A stretch of DNA of 64,000 bases from Bacillus sp. HNG. GTDB lineage: Bacteria > Bacillota > Bacilli > Bacillales > Bacillaceae_L. Below are positions 1 through 8,952 of this stretch, in pieces; position 1 is the first letter of the stretch; each line of letters opens with the position of its first letter. Under the pieces are notes generated by a model. The model was not told the DNA's origin. It was given only the letters and a program-made list of their open reading frames with translations, and searched no databases. The stretch is from NCBI RefSeq assembly GCF_003400205.1, contig NZ_QUQV01000001.1:434001-498000 (forward strand), in the 5' to 3' direction. The position numbers were made by a program, and so were the translations under genes.

Positions 1-570
1 AAGGTACAAAGGAATAGATTGATCAAACAAACAGATATATTTCATTGCTGAATAAGCATCTGTAATTGCGGTTGGTTCTGAAGTTGTTATAACAAAAATT
101 TCATCCATCGCCAAAAGGAATTTTACATTTTCCTCTGTCATTCCTGCACCCATATCAAAAATAACGTAGTCATAATCATTGAGTATGAATTGCAATTGCT
201 CAATTAAATATTCTGTTTTGTCTTCATCAAGCTTAAACAAATTCGGCAACCCATTCCCACCTGCAATATAATCAATGCCTTCCGGTCCCTTGATGAGCAA
301 TTCTTTCATGGTAAGATTCTTTTCAAATAAATCAACAATTGAATGATGGGCGGTAATCCCCATCAAAATGTCAATATTCCCCATTCCGATATCCATGTCA
401 AAAAGCAACACCTTCTTACCAAATCTAGAAAGGGCAATAGAAAAGTTCAGGGAGAGGTTAGATTTTCCAACGCCACCTTTTCCACTGATTACAGCTATTG
501 TCTTCGGTTGTTCTTGTTCGTTATTCATAGATGCTAGTTTTTTACGAAGAGCTGTAGCCTGGTCTATCAT
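1..570 (-). CDS. flhG: FlhG (YlxH), MinD-like ATPase of flagellar number control, partial (C-terminus beyond left edge)
   Basis: The first 190 codons of a ParA/MinD-family ATPase run to the left edge without a stop. After a short N-terminal helix (MIDQATALRKKL) comes the deviant Walker A motif GKGGVGKS near residues 30-37, then a switch segment with DMDIGMGN and later IFDMGAGM, typical of FlhG. Family proteins are about 290 residues, so roughly a third is missing. FlhG binds the GTPase FlhF and the FliM/FliY C-ring and limits flagellar number and placement. The ATG at 570 overlaps the flhF stop by four bases (ATGA), which suggests translational coupling. Confidence 0.93.
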   Translation of the reverse strand, partial: MIDQATALRKKLASMNNEQEQPKTIAVISGKGGVGKSNLSLNFSIALSRFGKKVLLFDMDIGMGNIDILMGITAHHSIVDLFEKNLTMKELLIKGPEGIDYIAGGNGLPNLFKLDEDKTEYLIEQLQFILNDYDYVIFDMGAGMTEENVKFLLAMDEIFVITTSEPTAITDAYSAMKYICLFDQSIPLYL

Positions 571-1739
571 GATTCATCGACTCCAAGGATAGTATTAACG
601 ATTAAAGAAGGAGATGCAATGACAATGTCATCGGGTACATTTTGTCCATTCGTTAAATAGGCAACACCAATGCCAGAATTAACTATTAAATTCACCATTG
701 CTCCATAGTTTGCCGTTTCATCCACTTTTGTAAAAATAAATTTAGATATCTTTATTTTGGAAAATTGTTCATAAATCACGTTCATATCCGTTATTTTCGA
801 TGTTAAAGAGAGAACTAATAACGTCTCCATATCATTTGAAAAATGGATTAATTGATTTAAATCATCAATATATTTTTCGTTCCGGAAGTTTCTACCTGCT
901 GTATCAATGAAAACAACATCATACTCTTTATAGGCTTCCTTTGCTTTTTTAAAATCCTCAAAGGAATAACAAACTTCAACAGGTGCCCCTAAAATTTTTG
1001 CATATGTTTTCAATTGTTCAATGGCTGCAATCCGAAACGTATCGGTTGTAATAAATGCAATTTTCTTTTTATCTTTTAACATACAGTCGGCTGCAATTTT
1101 AGCAATGGTTGTCGTTTTTCCAACTCCAGTAGGGCCGACTACATTAATATATTTTTTTTGATAAGTTAAACCACCGTAATCAACGTTCGATATTTTTGAA
1201 ATGATATATTTTTTTGTCCAATTTTGAACCTCTTCAAATGAAGCATTCTCAGACGCCAGATACCATTTTTCAAGTAGACTAGACATGATTTCTTTTCGAA
1301 TCAATGGATCAATTTCTTGTTGAATTAACAATTGATTCATTTTCTGAAGATGTCCAGTATATGGGCTAATATCAGAGGATAAGTCCTTCATAGCTGCTTT
1401 TAATTCTTGAATTTCTTTTAGAAGATCTGGAGCAGGGCTATGAGTTTCCTTTGCGTCGTATTTAGTAAATGGTTCACGAACAATAGGTTGTTGTGATTCA
1501 ATTCGTTTGCTGTTAACCGGAATTTTTCGTTCCTTTTCTTTAAGTTGCACCATTTGTTTTCTGGGTGCCTCTGGGTCTACAGCAGCAATTACTTCAAAAT
1601 TCTTTTTTCGAAAAAGTCCGAAAAAACCTTGTGTTTGAACAATCTTTGAGTTTAAAATGACCGCTTCACTACCTAATTCTGTACGAATCATTTTCATCGC
1701 TTCCGGCATAGAAGGCGCAATATATTTTTTTACCTTCAA
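567..1739 (-). CDS. flhF: FlhF, SRP-type GTPase for flagellar placement
   Basis: A 390-residue SIMIBI-class GTPase, the third SRP GTPase of this window besides Ffh and FtsY. It has an N-terminal basic region and a linker (about 1-120), an N domain, and a G domain with P-loop GPTGVGKTT at 202-210, followed by TTDTFR, DTAGR and TKVDE motifs (G2 to G4). FlhF forms a homodimer whose GTPase is stimulated by the N-terminal helix of FlhG, and it marks the site of basal body assembly at the membrane. It lies between flhA and flhG with four-base overlaps on both sides. Confidence 0.96.
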   Translation of the reverse strand: MKVKKYIAPSMPEAMKMIRTELGSEAVILNSKIVQTQGFFGLFRKKNFEVIAAVDPEAPRKQMVQLKEKERKIPVNSKRIESQQPIVREPFTKYDAKETHSPAPDLLKEIQELKAAMKDLSSDISPYTGHLQKMNQLLIQQEIDPLIRKEIMSSLLEKWYLASENASFEEVQNWTKKYIISKISNVDYGGLTYQKKYINVVGPTGVGKTTTIAKIAADCMLKDKKKIAFITTDTFRIAAIEQLKTYAKILGAPVEVCYSFEDFKKAKEAYKEYDVVFIDTAGRNFRNEKYIDDLNQLIHFSNDMETLLVLSLTSKITDMNVIYEQFSKIKISKFIFTKVDETANYGAMVNLIVNSGIGVAYLTNGQNVPDDIVIASPSLIVNTILGVDES

Positions 1740-3772
1740 TCTATATTCACCACCCCAACACTTTGAACTTCCACATTAGCTTCTAGCTCGTTATAGGAAA
1801 GGACAGGAACCTGTGGAAAATATCGTTCTATTAATTGCCTTACATACATTCTAACAGCAGGAGAACATAAAAGAATCGGTGTCTGCTCTTGGATACTAAC
1901 AGTTTCAATTTGCTTAGCAATCGATTCAATGATTGATTGTGACACACTTGGGTCAATGGATAAATAATTTCCATGCTCTGTTTGTTGAACACCATCTGCG
2001 ACGAATTTTTCAACTCTGCCGGAAAGAGTTACAACCTTCATTGTCTCTCCTTGTACGATGTATTGGTTTGTAATTTGTCTAGCAAGAGATTGTCTTACAT
2101 ATTCAGTTAATAAATCCGTATCGGTTGTCATTCGGCCAAAATCAGCTAACGTTTCAAAAATAATCGGCAGGTTTCGAATTGAAACATTTTCTTTTAATAA
2201 TTTTGCTAGTACCTTCTGTACATCTCCAACCGATAGTGGATTTGGTGTTACTTCATCCACTAAAATTGGGTATGATTCCTTTAAATGATCAATTAACTGC
2301 TTCGTTTCTTGTCTACCGAGTAATTCATGAGCATTTCTTCTGATGACCTCCGTAATATGTGTAGATACAACAGATGGTGGGTCAACTACTGTAAACCCAA
2401 GCATTTCAGCTTGGTCCTTCATATCCTCAGAAATCCATTTAGCCGGAAGACCAAATGATGGCTCAATCGTATCAATCCCTTCAATCGAATCATCTTCATA
2501 GCCCGGGCTCATCGCCAAGTAATGGTCAAGCAATAGTTCCCCTCTTGCCATTTCACTTCCCTTTATTTTCAAGCGGTACTCATTGGGTTGCAATTGTATA
2601 TTATCCCTAATTCTAACGACCGGTATTACTAAACCTAACTCAATTGCCAATTGTCTACGGATCATAACAATTCGATCTAAAATATCCCCACCTTGGTTTG
2701 TGTCGGCTAAAGGAATTAAGCCATAACCAAACTCAAACTCAATTGGATCTACATTTAACAAATTCACAACACTTTCAGGACTTTTTAAGTCCTCAACCTG
2801 TACTTCTTCTTCCGTATCTGGCTCAAGCTGAATCTCTTGATCCTTATTTTTGGAAATCATAAAGCCACCAATCGCTAAAAAGCTTGATATGGATATGGTT
2901 AATAAATCATGAATCGGTGTAAACAATCCTAACAGGAAAATGGTACCCGCAGTTACATACAGCATTTTAGGATAAGCAAATAATTGCTTTGTAATATCTG
3001 TTCCTAAATTTCCTTCTGATGCAGCACGTGTAACGACAATCCCTGTTGCAGTAGAAATTAATAAGGCTGGAATCTGACTAACGAGTCCATCCCCTATTGT
3101 TAATAGTGTAAATTTAGAAAGTGATTCTTGGAAGCCTAACCCATGTTGCGTCATTCCAATGATAAATCCAAATAATAAGTTAATAAGGACAATAATGATA
3201 CCAGCAATGGCATCCCCTTTTACGAACTTACTCGCTCCGTCCATCGCCCCATAAAAGTCAGCCTCTCTGCTTACCTTATCACGACGTTCTCGGGCTTGGG
3301 TTTCAGAAATCATCCCTGCATTTAAATCAGCATCAATACTCATTTGCTTACCTGGCATTGCATCTAAAGTAAAACGTGCAGCCACTTCTGAAACACGTTC
3401 TGACCCTTTTGTAATAACAATAAATTGAATAACAACGAGGATTAAGAAAACGACGAATCCAACGACAATATTTCCCCCAACAACGAAGGTACCAAAGGTA
3501 TGAACAACTCCCCCAGCATCCCCAGTAGAAAGAATCGATCTTGTTGTTGAAACATTTAGCCCTAATCGAAATAGGGTTAGAAGAAGTAATAATGATGGAA
3601 AGATTGAAAATTGAAGTGGTTCTTGCATATTCATTGAAGTTAAGAGGACCAAGAGTGCAAGAGAAATATTGATGATAATTAAGATACTCAACATCCAAGA
3701 TGGAAACGGAATAATAAGCATCGCAACTATTAAGATTACACTTAGTAAAACGGATAAATCTCTTGCTTTCAT
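1736..3772 (-). CDS. flhA: FlhA, flagellar type III export gate protein
   Basis: FlhA is the large export-gate subunit with a cytoplasmic ring for chaperone-substrate docking. The product (678 aa) has about eight N-terminal membrane segments, the conserved FHIPEP-family loop (ADLNAGMISE, DFYGAMDGASKF around residues 160-200) and a soluble C-terminal half. I chose the ATG at 3772 (MKARDLSVLL): it is preceded by AAAGGAG at good spacing and matches the family N-terminus. A longer GTG frame from 3802 adds ten residues without a ribosome-binding site. Its end overlaps flhF by four bases. Confidence 0.95.
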   Translation of the reverse strand: MKARDLSVLLSVILIVAMLIIPFPSWMLSILIIINISLALLVLLTSMNMQEPLQFSIFPSLLLLLTLFRLGLNVSTTRSILSTGDAGGVVHTFGTFVVGGNIVVGFVVFLILVVIQFIVITKGSERVSEVAARFTLDAMPGKQMSIDADLNAGMISETQARERRDKVSREADFYGAMDGASKFVKGDAIAGIIIVLINLLFGFIIGMTQHGLGFQESLSKFTLLTIGDGLVSQIPALLISTATGIVVTRAASEGNLGTDITKQLFAYPKMLYVTAGTIFLLGLFTPIHDLLTISISSFLAIGGFMISKNKDQEIQLEPDTEEEVQVEDLKSPESVVNLLNVDPIEFEFGYGLIPLADTNQGGDILDRIVMIRRQLAIELGLVIPVVRIRDNIQLQPNEYRLKIKGSEMARGELLLDHYLAMSPGYEDDSIEGIDTIEPSFGLPAKWISEDMKDQAEMLGFTVVDPPSVVSTHITEVIRRNAHELLGRQETKQLIDHLKESYPILVDEVTPNPLSVGDVQKVLAKLLKENVSIRNLPIIFETLADFGRMTTDTDLLTEYVRQSLARQITNQYIVQGETMKVVTLSGRVEKFVADGVQQTEHGNYLSIDPSVSQSIIESIAKQIETVSIQEQTPILLCSPAVRMYVRQLIERYFPQVPVLSYNELEANVEVQSVGVVNID

Positions 3773-3839
3773 TGTTTTTCTCTCCTTTAAGTCAAAAAGC
3801 ACAAGTGATGATGAGAAGGTTTAAAAACTTTCAAAGGGT

Positions 3840-4922
3840 TTAAACCTTCTCTTTTAAGCGGTATACATAGGCAAGAATTTCAGCTACCGCTTTAAAATAA
3901 TCTTCAGGAATCGCATCCCCGATATCTGTCCCTGCGTAAAGAGCCCTTGCAAGTGGTCTGTTTTCAATGGTTGTAATTTCATGTTCTTTAGCAATTTCCT
4001 TAATTCGCTGAGCTATAAAATCAACACCCTTAGCAACCACGAACGGTGCATCCATTTTTGCCTCGTCATATTTCAGAGCGACAGCATAATGTGTTGGGTT
4101 TGTAATGATAACATCGGCCTTTGGCACTTCCTGCATCATACGGCTCATTGCCATTTCACGCTGTTTTTGCTTGATTTTGGATTTGATTAGTGGATCCCCT
4201 TCAGTCTTCTTAAATTCGTCTTTAATATCTTGCTTTGACATCCTTATGTTTTTTTCATAATCAAAACGTTGATAAAGATAATCTAAAAAAGACAAAAATA
4301 AAAGTGCCCCACCAGCAAACAGTCCCATTTGGACGGTCAGTTTTGCCAGAACAATGAGTGCAGCCCCGACAGTTTTTTGTGATAAGGACAAGATATCCTC
4401 CAAACGAAACCAAAGAATTGAAAAAGTCACGGCACCAACTATGACAATTTTTAAGATGGATTTAATCATTTCAACAAGCGCACGAATCGAATAAATACGT
4501 TTGAATCCTTGTATCGGATCAAGTTTATTTAGCTTCATTTGAATCGCTTCTGGTGAAAATAAAAAACCAACTTGCATAAGGTTTGCTGCTATTCCAGCAA
4601 TAAGCGCTACTACCATGATTGGTGCTAAAATTATCGCAGCTTCTATAGTTAACTCGATAAAAATTTCTTGTACGCTCTGTTCAGTCGGTGTAATTGATAA
4701 ATAATAACTGAATGAATGTTTTAAAAACGTCATTATCCGATCAAAAATAAATCCTCCAAAAACAAGGAGAGTAAAAAAGATAGATAGCAATAAGATGGCC
4801 GTATTTACATCCGCACTTTTTGCAACTTGTCCTTTTTTCCTCGTTTCTTGACGTTTTTTAGGAGTGGCTTTTTCTGTTTTTTCACCTGCAAAAAATTGTA
4901 GGTTTAAACGAACAAAATACAT
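3840..4922 (-). CDS. flhB: FlhB, export apparatus substrate-specificity switch
   Basis: A 360-residue membrane protein with four hydrophobic segments and a cytoplasmic C-terminal domain. The autocleavage motif NPTH is at 275-278, with YAVAL following, as in all active FlhB. Cleavage between N and P lets the export gate switch from rod/hook to filament substrates when FliK signals hook completion. The N-terminus carries the usual LQFFAGEKTEKAT segment. The start ATG at 4922 has a GGAGG site upstream within the end of fliR. Compare ylqH at 30510, which resembles only the part after NPTH. Confidence 0.96.
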   Translation of the reverse strand: MYFVRLNLQFFAGEKTEKATPKKRQETRKKGQVAKSADVNTAILLLSIFFTLLVFGGFIFDRIMTFLKHSFSYYLSITPTEQSVQEIFIELTIEAAIILAPIMVVALIAGIAANLMQVGFLFSPEAIQMKLNKLDPIQGFKRIYSIRALVEMIKSILKIVIVGAVTFSILWFRLEDILSLSQKTVGAALIVLAKLTVQMGLFAGGALLFLSFLDYLYQRFDYEKNIRMSKQDIKDEFKKTEGDPLIKSKIKQKQREMAMSRMMQEVPKADVIITNPTHYAVALKYDEAKMDAPFVVAKGVDFIAQRIKEIAKEHEITTIENRPLARALYAGTDIGDAIPEDYFKAVAEILAYVYRLKEKV

Positions 4923-5699
4923 CTAGCTTCCTCCTAAAAGTTCCATTAATCCTCGCATCGTGTACAACATATTGTCTACTAGCTTTCCGACCAGCATGAA
5001 GATCATTGACATCGCGATTAACATGACAACAAAACTAACTCCAATTTTTAATGGCAGTCCCACGACAAAAACATTTAACTGTGGAACGGTTCTTGCGACA
5101 ATTCCTAAGGCAATATCCACTAAAAACAAAGCGCCAACGACTGGCATGGACATTTGAAATCCAATTATAAACATGGTGCTAAAAGCCCTTAAAACAAACT
5201 CCACCACATTTTCATTTCCAAAAGGAAGTGTCGCTTGTTCCATTGGAATAAATGAATAGCTATAAAAAATTCCGTCTAATAAAAGATGGTGACCATTAAT
5301 AGCTAGTAAAAAGAGAAGTGAAAAAGTATATAAGTATTGACCCATTAACGGACTTTGTGCTCCAGTTTGGGGATCGATTACATTGGCAATGGCAAACCCC
5401 ATCTGAAAATCAATAAAACCTCCTGCAATTTGGATTGCAGCAAAAATCATATAGGCAACTAAACCAATTAAAAGTCCGACCATGGCCTCTTTAAAAATCA
5501 GCATGATAAAATTACCATCAATTTGAAGAATCGGCTTTTCCATGGATAGGAACATAATCCAAGAAATAAAAAATGCAATGCCGATCCGATGAGTAGCGGG
5601 CAGAGTTCGATACGAAAACAACGGCATCGTCACAAAAAAGCTGGTTACTCTAACTAAAACCAGCAAAAACGCAGGAAAATAGGTATAAACCTCTGTCAT
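4923..5699 (-). CDS. fliR: FliR, flagellar export gate membrane protein
   Basis: FliR (258 aa) forms, with FliP and FliQ, the export-gate core complex at the centre of the MS ring. The sequence is almost entirely hydrophobic helices, beginning with a TEVYTYFPAFLLVLVRV-type helix, with the conserved QMGFAIANVIDPQ loop near the middle. Length fits the family (about 255-260). Its stop is directly adjacent to the flhB start, and fliQ ends four bases upstream of its start, giving tight gene packing. Confidence 0.95.
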   Translation of the reverse strand: MTEVYTYFPAFLLVLVRVTSFFVTMPLFSYRTLPATHRIGIAFFISWIMFLSMEKPILQIDGNFIMLIFKEAMVGLLIGLVAYMIFAAIQIAGGFIDFQMGFAIANVIDPQTGAQSPLMGQYLYTFSLLFLLAINGHHLLLDGIFYSYSFIPMEQATLPFGNENVVEFVLRAFSTMFIIGFQMSMPVVGALFLVDIALGIVARTVPQLNVFVVGLPLKIGVSFVVMLIAMSMIFMLVGKLVDNMLYTMRGLMELLGGS

Positions 5700-5703
5700 T
5701 TTT

Positions 5704-5976
5704 TCAACCTACAAATCTCGTCAAATTACTAAAAATATCATGGGTATACGCAAGCATCTTAGAAAGCATCCAAGGTCCAAAGAATACCAAGCCAACAAGT
5801 ACAGCAATGATTTTAGGTATAAAAGCCAAGGTTTGTTCCTGAATTTGTGTTGTTGCCTGGAACACACTCACAATAAGCCCGACGACGAGTGCAACCAATA
5901 AAAGTGGACCACAAATCATCAATGTCGTATATACACCTTTTTCTGCCAATGAAATGACTACTTCAGGATTCAACAC
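5704..5976 (-). CDS. fliQ: FliQ, flagellar export gate membrane protein
   Basis: A 90-residue protein with two long hydrophobic helices (about 15-40 and 50-75) separated by the conserved polar stretch SVFQATTQIQEQTL. This is the standard FliQ size and pattern. Four copies pack around the FliP5-FliR1 core of the export gate. It is transcribed between fliP and fliR. Confidence 0.95.
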   Translation of the reverse strand: MLNPEVVISLAEKGVYTTLMICGPLLLVALVVGLIVSVFQATTQIQEQTLAFIPKIIAVLVGLVFFGPWMLSKMLAYTHDIFSNLTRFVG

Positions 5977-5989
5977 GGTTCACCTACTT

Positions 5990-6655
5990 CTAGAAGGTCT
6001 GTAATAAGGATTTAACGATCAAATACCATCCATCCACAAGAACAAATAAGAGTATTTTGAATGGCAAGGAAATCATAACTGGCGGAAGCATCATCATCCC
6101 CATTGACATGAGGATACTGGCAACAACCATATCAATCACAAGAAATGGAATAAAAATCATAAATCCGATTTGAAATGCTGTTTTTAGTTCACTTATTGCA
6201 AAGGCTGGAACTAAAGCAGTTAAAGGGATATCTTGAATCGTCTCAGGTCTGTCTGCTCCAGAATAACTTAAAAATAACTCCAAGTCCTTTTGGCGAGTAT
6301 GTACACTCATAAATTCCTTAAACGGTACAGCGGCCCGAGTATAGGCTTCCTCTAAATTAATTTCTTCATTAAATAACGGAGTTAAAGCTTGTTCATTCAC
6401 TTCACTAAATGTTGGTGCCATCACAAAAAAAGTTAAAAACAAGGCTAGTCCAATTAAAACCTGATTAGGAGGCATTTGCTGTGTACCTAATGATGTTCTA
6501 ACAAATGAAAGCACCACAATAATTCTTGTAAAGCTCGTCATTAAAATTAAAATACCAGGTCCAACTGAAAGAACAGTTAGTAGGAGAAGAAGCTTAACTG
6601 ATGTCGAAACATTTTCAGGGGCACTAGTATTAAAAATTTCCATAAATTCATTCAT
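5990..6655 (-). CDS. fliP: FliP, flagellar export gate membrane protein
   Basis: A 221-residue FliP with the family signature LLTVLSVGPGILILMTSFTR near the N-terminus, FVRTSLGTQQMPPNQVLIG, and two C-terminal membrane helices around MVVASILMSMGMMMLPP. Five FliP subunits form the gate pore with FliR and FliQ. Unlike enterobacterial FliP there is no obvious cleaved signal peptide, as in other Bacillaceae. Its ATG overlaps the end of fliO by four bases. Confidence 0.95.
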   Translation of the reverse strand: MNEFMEIFNTSAPENVSTSVKLLLLLTVLSVGPGILILMTSFTRIIVVLSFVRTSLGTQQMPPNQVLIGLALFLTFFVMAPTFSEVNEQALTPLFNEEINLEEAYTRAAVPFKEFMSVHTRQKDLELFLSYSGADRPETIQDIPLTALVPAFAISELKTAFQIGFMIFIPFLVIDMVVASILMSMGMMMLPPVMISLPFKILLFVLVDGWYLIVKSLLQTF

Positions 6656-7296
6656 TCTTTGCTAGACTCCTTATTTTCAAGTTGCTCGACAATCTTCTTT
6701 CTCCCTTGTTTTAACTCGGTTAATTGTTTTTGCAGAATCGAGGAAAAAAGAGCCTTATCCTTGTCCTTTGCTGATTTTCTTTTTTCAAGAAAACGATTAA
6801 TAATATCTTGTGGTTGAATCATGGATTCTAATGACGAATTATGCTGTTCAAGTATTTCATTTATTTCATCTGTATCTTCGATTTCCTTTAGAAGCTGAAT
6901 GGAATCTCCAACTCCCACAACTAAAATCCGTTCCCCAACCTTTACAATTTGAATCGAGCGGTTCGTTCCAAGACTGGTTCCACCAAGGTTTTCAATAAAC
7001 TTATGCTGGTTAAACATACGATTTCTTTTATTTACAAATTTTAATAAAAAATAAATAAGTGCAAGAACAAATAAAGTCGTAAAAATCATTTTAAAAAAAT
7101 CGCCAGCAGTTAAATCACTAGTAGGTTGTGTAAGTTCTGGGACATCACTCTCTTGATCAGGCTTTTCTTGGTTTTCTGGATTGTACTGGTTGTAAACATT
7201 TTTATCAATTTGACCATCTTCTGCTTGAACAGGAAAAGTGACAAGCAAGGTATGAAAGAAAATGATGGCTATAAAGACTTTTTTTATATGTTTCAC
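6652..7296 (-). CDS. fliO: FliO (FliZ), assembly factor of the export gate
   Basis: A 214-residue protein with an N-terminal signal peptide (VFIAIIFFHTLLVTFPVQA), an acidic extracytoplasmic linker, one membrane helix around residues 68-86 (FKMIFTTLFVLALIYFLLKF) and a cytoplasmic FliO domain containing GERILVVGVGDSIQLL. The Bacillus protein is often called FliZ. FliO stabilises FliP during assembly of the gate. The start is a GTG at 7296; an AGGAG lies about 12 bases upstream, a rather long spacing. It sits between cheY and fliP, as in B. subtilis. Confidence 0.9.
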   Translation of the reverse strand: MKHIKKVFIAIIFFHTLLVTFPVQAEDGQIDKNVYNQYNPENQEKPDQESDVPELTQPTSDLTAGDFFKMIFTTLFVLALIYFLLKFVNKRNRMFNQHKFIENLGGTSLGTNRSIQIVKVGERILVVGVGDSIQLLKEIEDTDEINEILEQHNSSLESMIQPQDIINRFLEKRKSAKDKDKALFSSILQKQLTELKQGRKKIVEQLENKESSKE

Positions 7297-7342
7297 TATG
7301 TTGCCACTCTCCTGTTAGTAAAAATTAATCCCATTAATACAT

Positions 7343-7705
7343 TTAGCTTAAAGTTTTACTGATTGCTTCAATTACTCGGTCTGCTTGAAATGGCTTTACA
7401 ATAAAATCCTTTGCTCCCGCTTGGATTGCATCAATGACCATCGCCTGTTGTCCCATTGCTGAACACATAATTACCTTTGCATTTGGATTCATTTTTTTGA
7501 TTTCTTTCAGTGCTGTAATCCCATCCATTTCAGGCATTGTAATGTCCATTGTTACAAGGTCTGGTTGGTGTTCTTTATATTTTTCAACCGCCTGCGCTCC
7601 ATCTGCTGCCTCTGCAACAACCTCATAACCATTTTTAGTTAGAATATCCTTTATCATCATTCTCATAAATGCTGCATCATCTACAATAAGAATTTTATGT
7701 GCCAT
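7343..7705 (-). CDS. cheY: CheY, chemotaxis response regulator
   Basis: A single receiver domain of 120 residues. The acidic pocket (D9, D10), the phosphoacceptor D54 in VTMDITMPEMDG, the switch residue S82 in CSAM and the invariant K104 in VKPF are all visible. CheY-P, made by CheA, binds FliM and FliY; in Bacillus this promotes counterclockwise rotation and smooth swimming. It lies next to fliY, whose product dephosphorylates it. Confidence 0.96.
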   Translation of the reverse strand: MAHKILIVDDAAFMRMMIKDILTKNGYEVVAEAADGAQAVEKYKEHQPDLVTMDITMPEMDGITALKEIKKMNPNAKVIMCSAMGQQAMVIDAIQAGAKDFIVKPFQADRVIEAISKTLS

Positions 7706-7722
7706 TTGAATTGCCCCCTACA

Positions 7723-8952
7723 TTAATTCAGTTTTTTAATTCGATCACTTTGGCTAATGATATCGGTAATTCTGACACCAAAGTTTTCTTCAATTACAAC
7801 TACCTCACCTTGTGCGATGAGTTTTCCATTTACTAAAACATCTACAGGCTCGCCTGCAAGCTTGTCTAACTCAATAATTGAGCCAGTTGATAATTCAAGA
7901 ATCTCTTTAATAGAACGTTTTGTCCTGCCTAATTCAACTGTAACTTGGAGTGGAATATCTAATAACATATTTAGGTTTCTTGATTCAGCTTCCTGTAAAT
8001 GAACAGATTCAAACTCTGAAAATACGGCTGGTTGAATCTCAGGATGCTTCGCATGAGTACCACCTAAATGTTGTGGACCACTATTTGTCACGGGTTGATT
8101 AAAATCAGGTTGATGATATGGCTGTGTCGGTTGAGACGGTATTTCCATTTGCTGTTCAACATTAGGCAAAGAATAGTTCGATTGCTGGATTGGCATTCCA
8201 ACATTAACAGGTTGAGTCGAATGCTCCATTGCCGAAGCTGTATTTTCCACCTGAGGGGAAAGGAGTTCTCCAACAAGACCTTTCGCAAATTCAACTGGAA
8301 CCAACTGCATAATCGTTGAATCAATTAATTCCCCTATTGTTAAACGAAAAGATATTTTCACTAGAATATCATCAGCTGGAAGCTTTTCAGCCCCTTCACC
8401 TTGTTTTATGTCAAGTATATCAATACTCGGTGGAGATATATCAATTTTCTTACTGAAAACAGTTGACATAGAAGTTGCGGCAGAACCCATCATTTGGTTC
8501 ATCGCTTCCTGAACAGCACTCAAATGTAGTTCGCCTAAGCTTTCTGGTGCCGCAAGCCCATTTCCACCAAGCATCAAATCAGCAATGATAGCTGCGTCAC
8601 TTTGTTTTATAACTAATAAATTTGTCCCTGTAAAACCAGCTGTATAATCAACATAGATTGCTACATATGGGTGTGGAAACTCATCAGCTAGCTCAGATCT
8701 TAGAACAAGCGAGACATTTGGTGTCGTAATTTCAACCTTTTGATTGAGTAATGTGGAAAGCGCAGTTGCTGAACTTCCAAAAGAGATGTTTCCAATCTCC
8801 CCTAGCGCATCCTGTTCAATTAAAGATAAAAAATCTTCTACAAGGGGTTTATTCTCATTCGCTACCGGTTCATCGTTGTCTAAGTCAGCGGTACCTCTTA
8901 ATAGTGCATCTATTTCATCTTGTGATAGCATATTTCCATTATTCATTTTCAC
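7723..8952 (-). CDS. fliY: FliY, C-ring protein and CheY-P phosphatase
   Basis: A 409-residue switch protein in the Bacillus arrangement. A FliM-like N-terminal peptide (LSQDEIDALL) binds CheY. A CheC/CheX-type phosphatase region follows, with the two repeats DALGEIGNISFGSSATALS (about 49-67) and HLSAVQEAMNQMMGSAATS. A Pro/Gln-rich linker (about 240-300) leads to a C-terminal FliN domain (LDIPLQVTVELGRTK to the end). It replaces FliN in the C-ring. The linker makes it somewhat longer than the 378 aa of B. subtilis. Start GTG at 8952 or ATG at 8946; both share one G-rich ribosome-binding site. It overlaps the fliM end. Confidence 0.95.
   Translation of the reverse strand: MKMNNGNMLSQDEIDALLRGTADLDNDEPVANENKPLVEDFLSLIEQDALGEIGNISFGSSATALSTLLNQKVEITTPNVSLVLRSELADEFPHPYVAIYVDYTAGFTGTNLLVIKQSDAAIIADLMLGGNGLAAPESLGELHLSAVQEAMNQMMGSAATSMSTVFSKKIDISPPSIDILDIKQGEGAEKLPADDILVKISFRLTIGELIDSTIMQLVPVEFAKGLVGELLSPQVENTASAMEHSTQPVNVGMPIQQSNYSLPNVEQQMEIPSQPTQPYHQPDFNQPVTNSGPQHLGGTHAKHPEIQPAVFSEFESVHLQEAESRNLNMLLDIPLQVTVELGRTKRSIKEILELSTGSIIELDKLAGEPVDVLVNGKLIAQGEVVVIEENFGVRITDIISQSDRIKKLN

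Noticed and set aside
3773-3802. Ten-residue N-terminal extension of FlhA
   Set aside because: It needs a GTG without a ribosome-binding site; AAAGGAG sits within it and serves the ATG at 3772.
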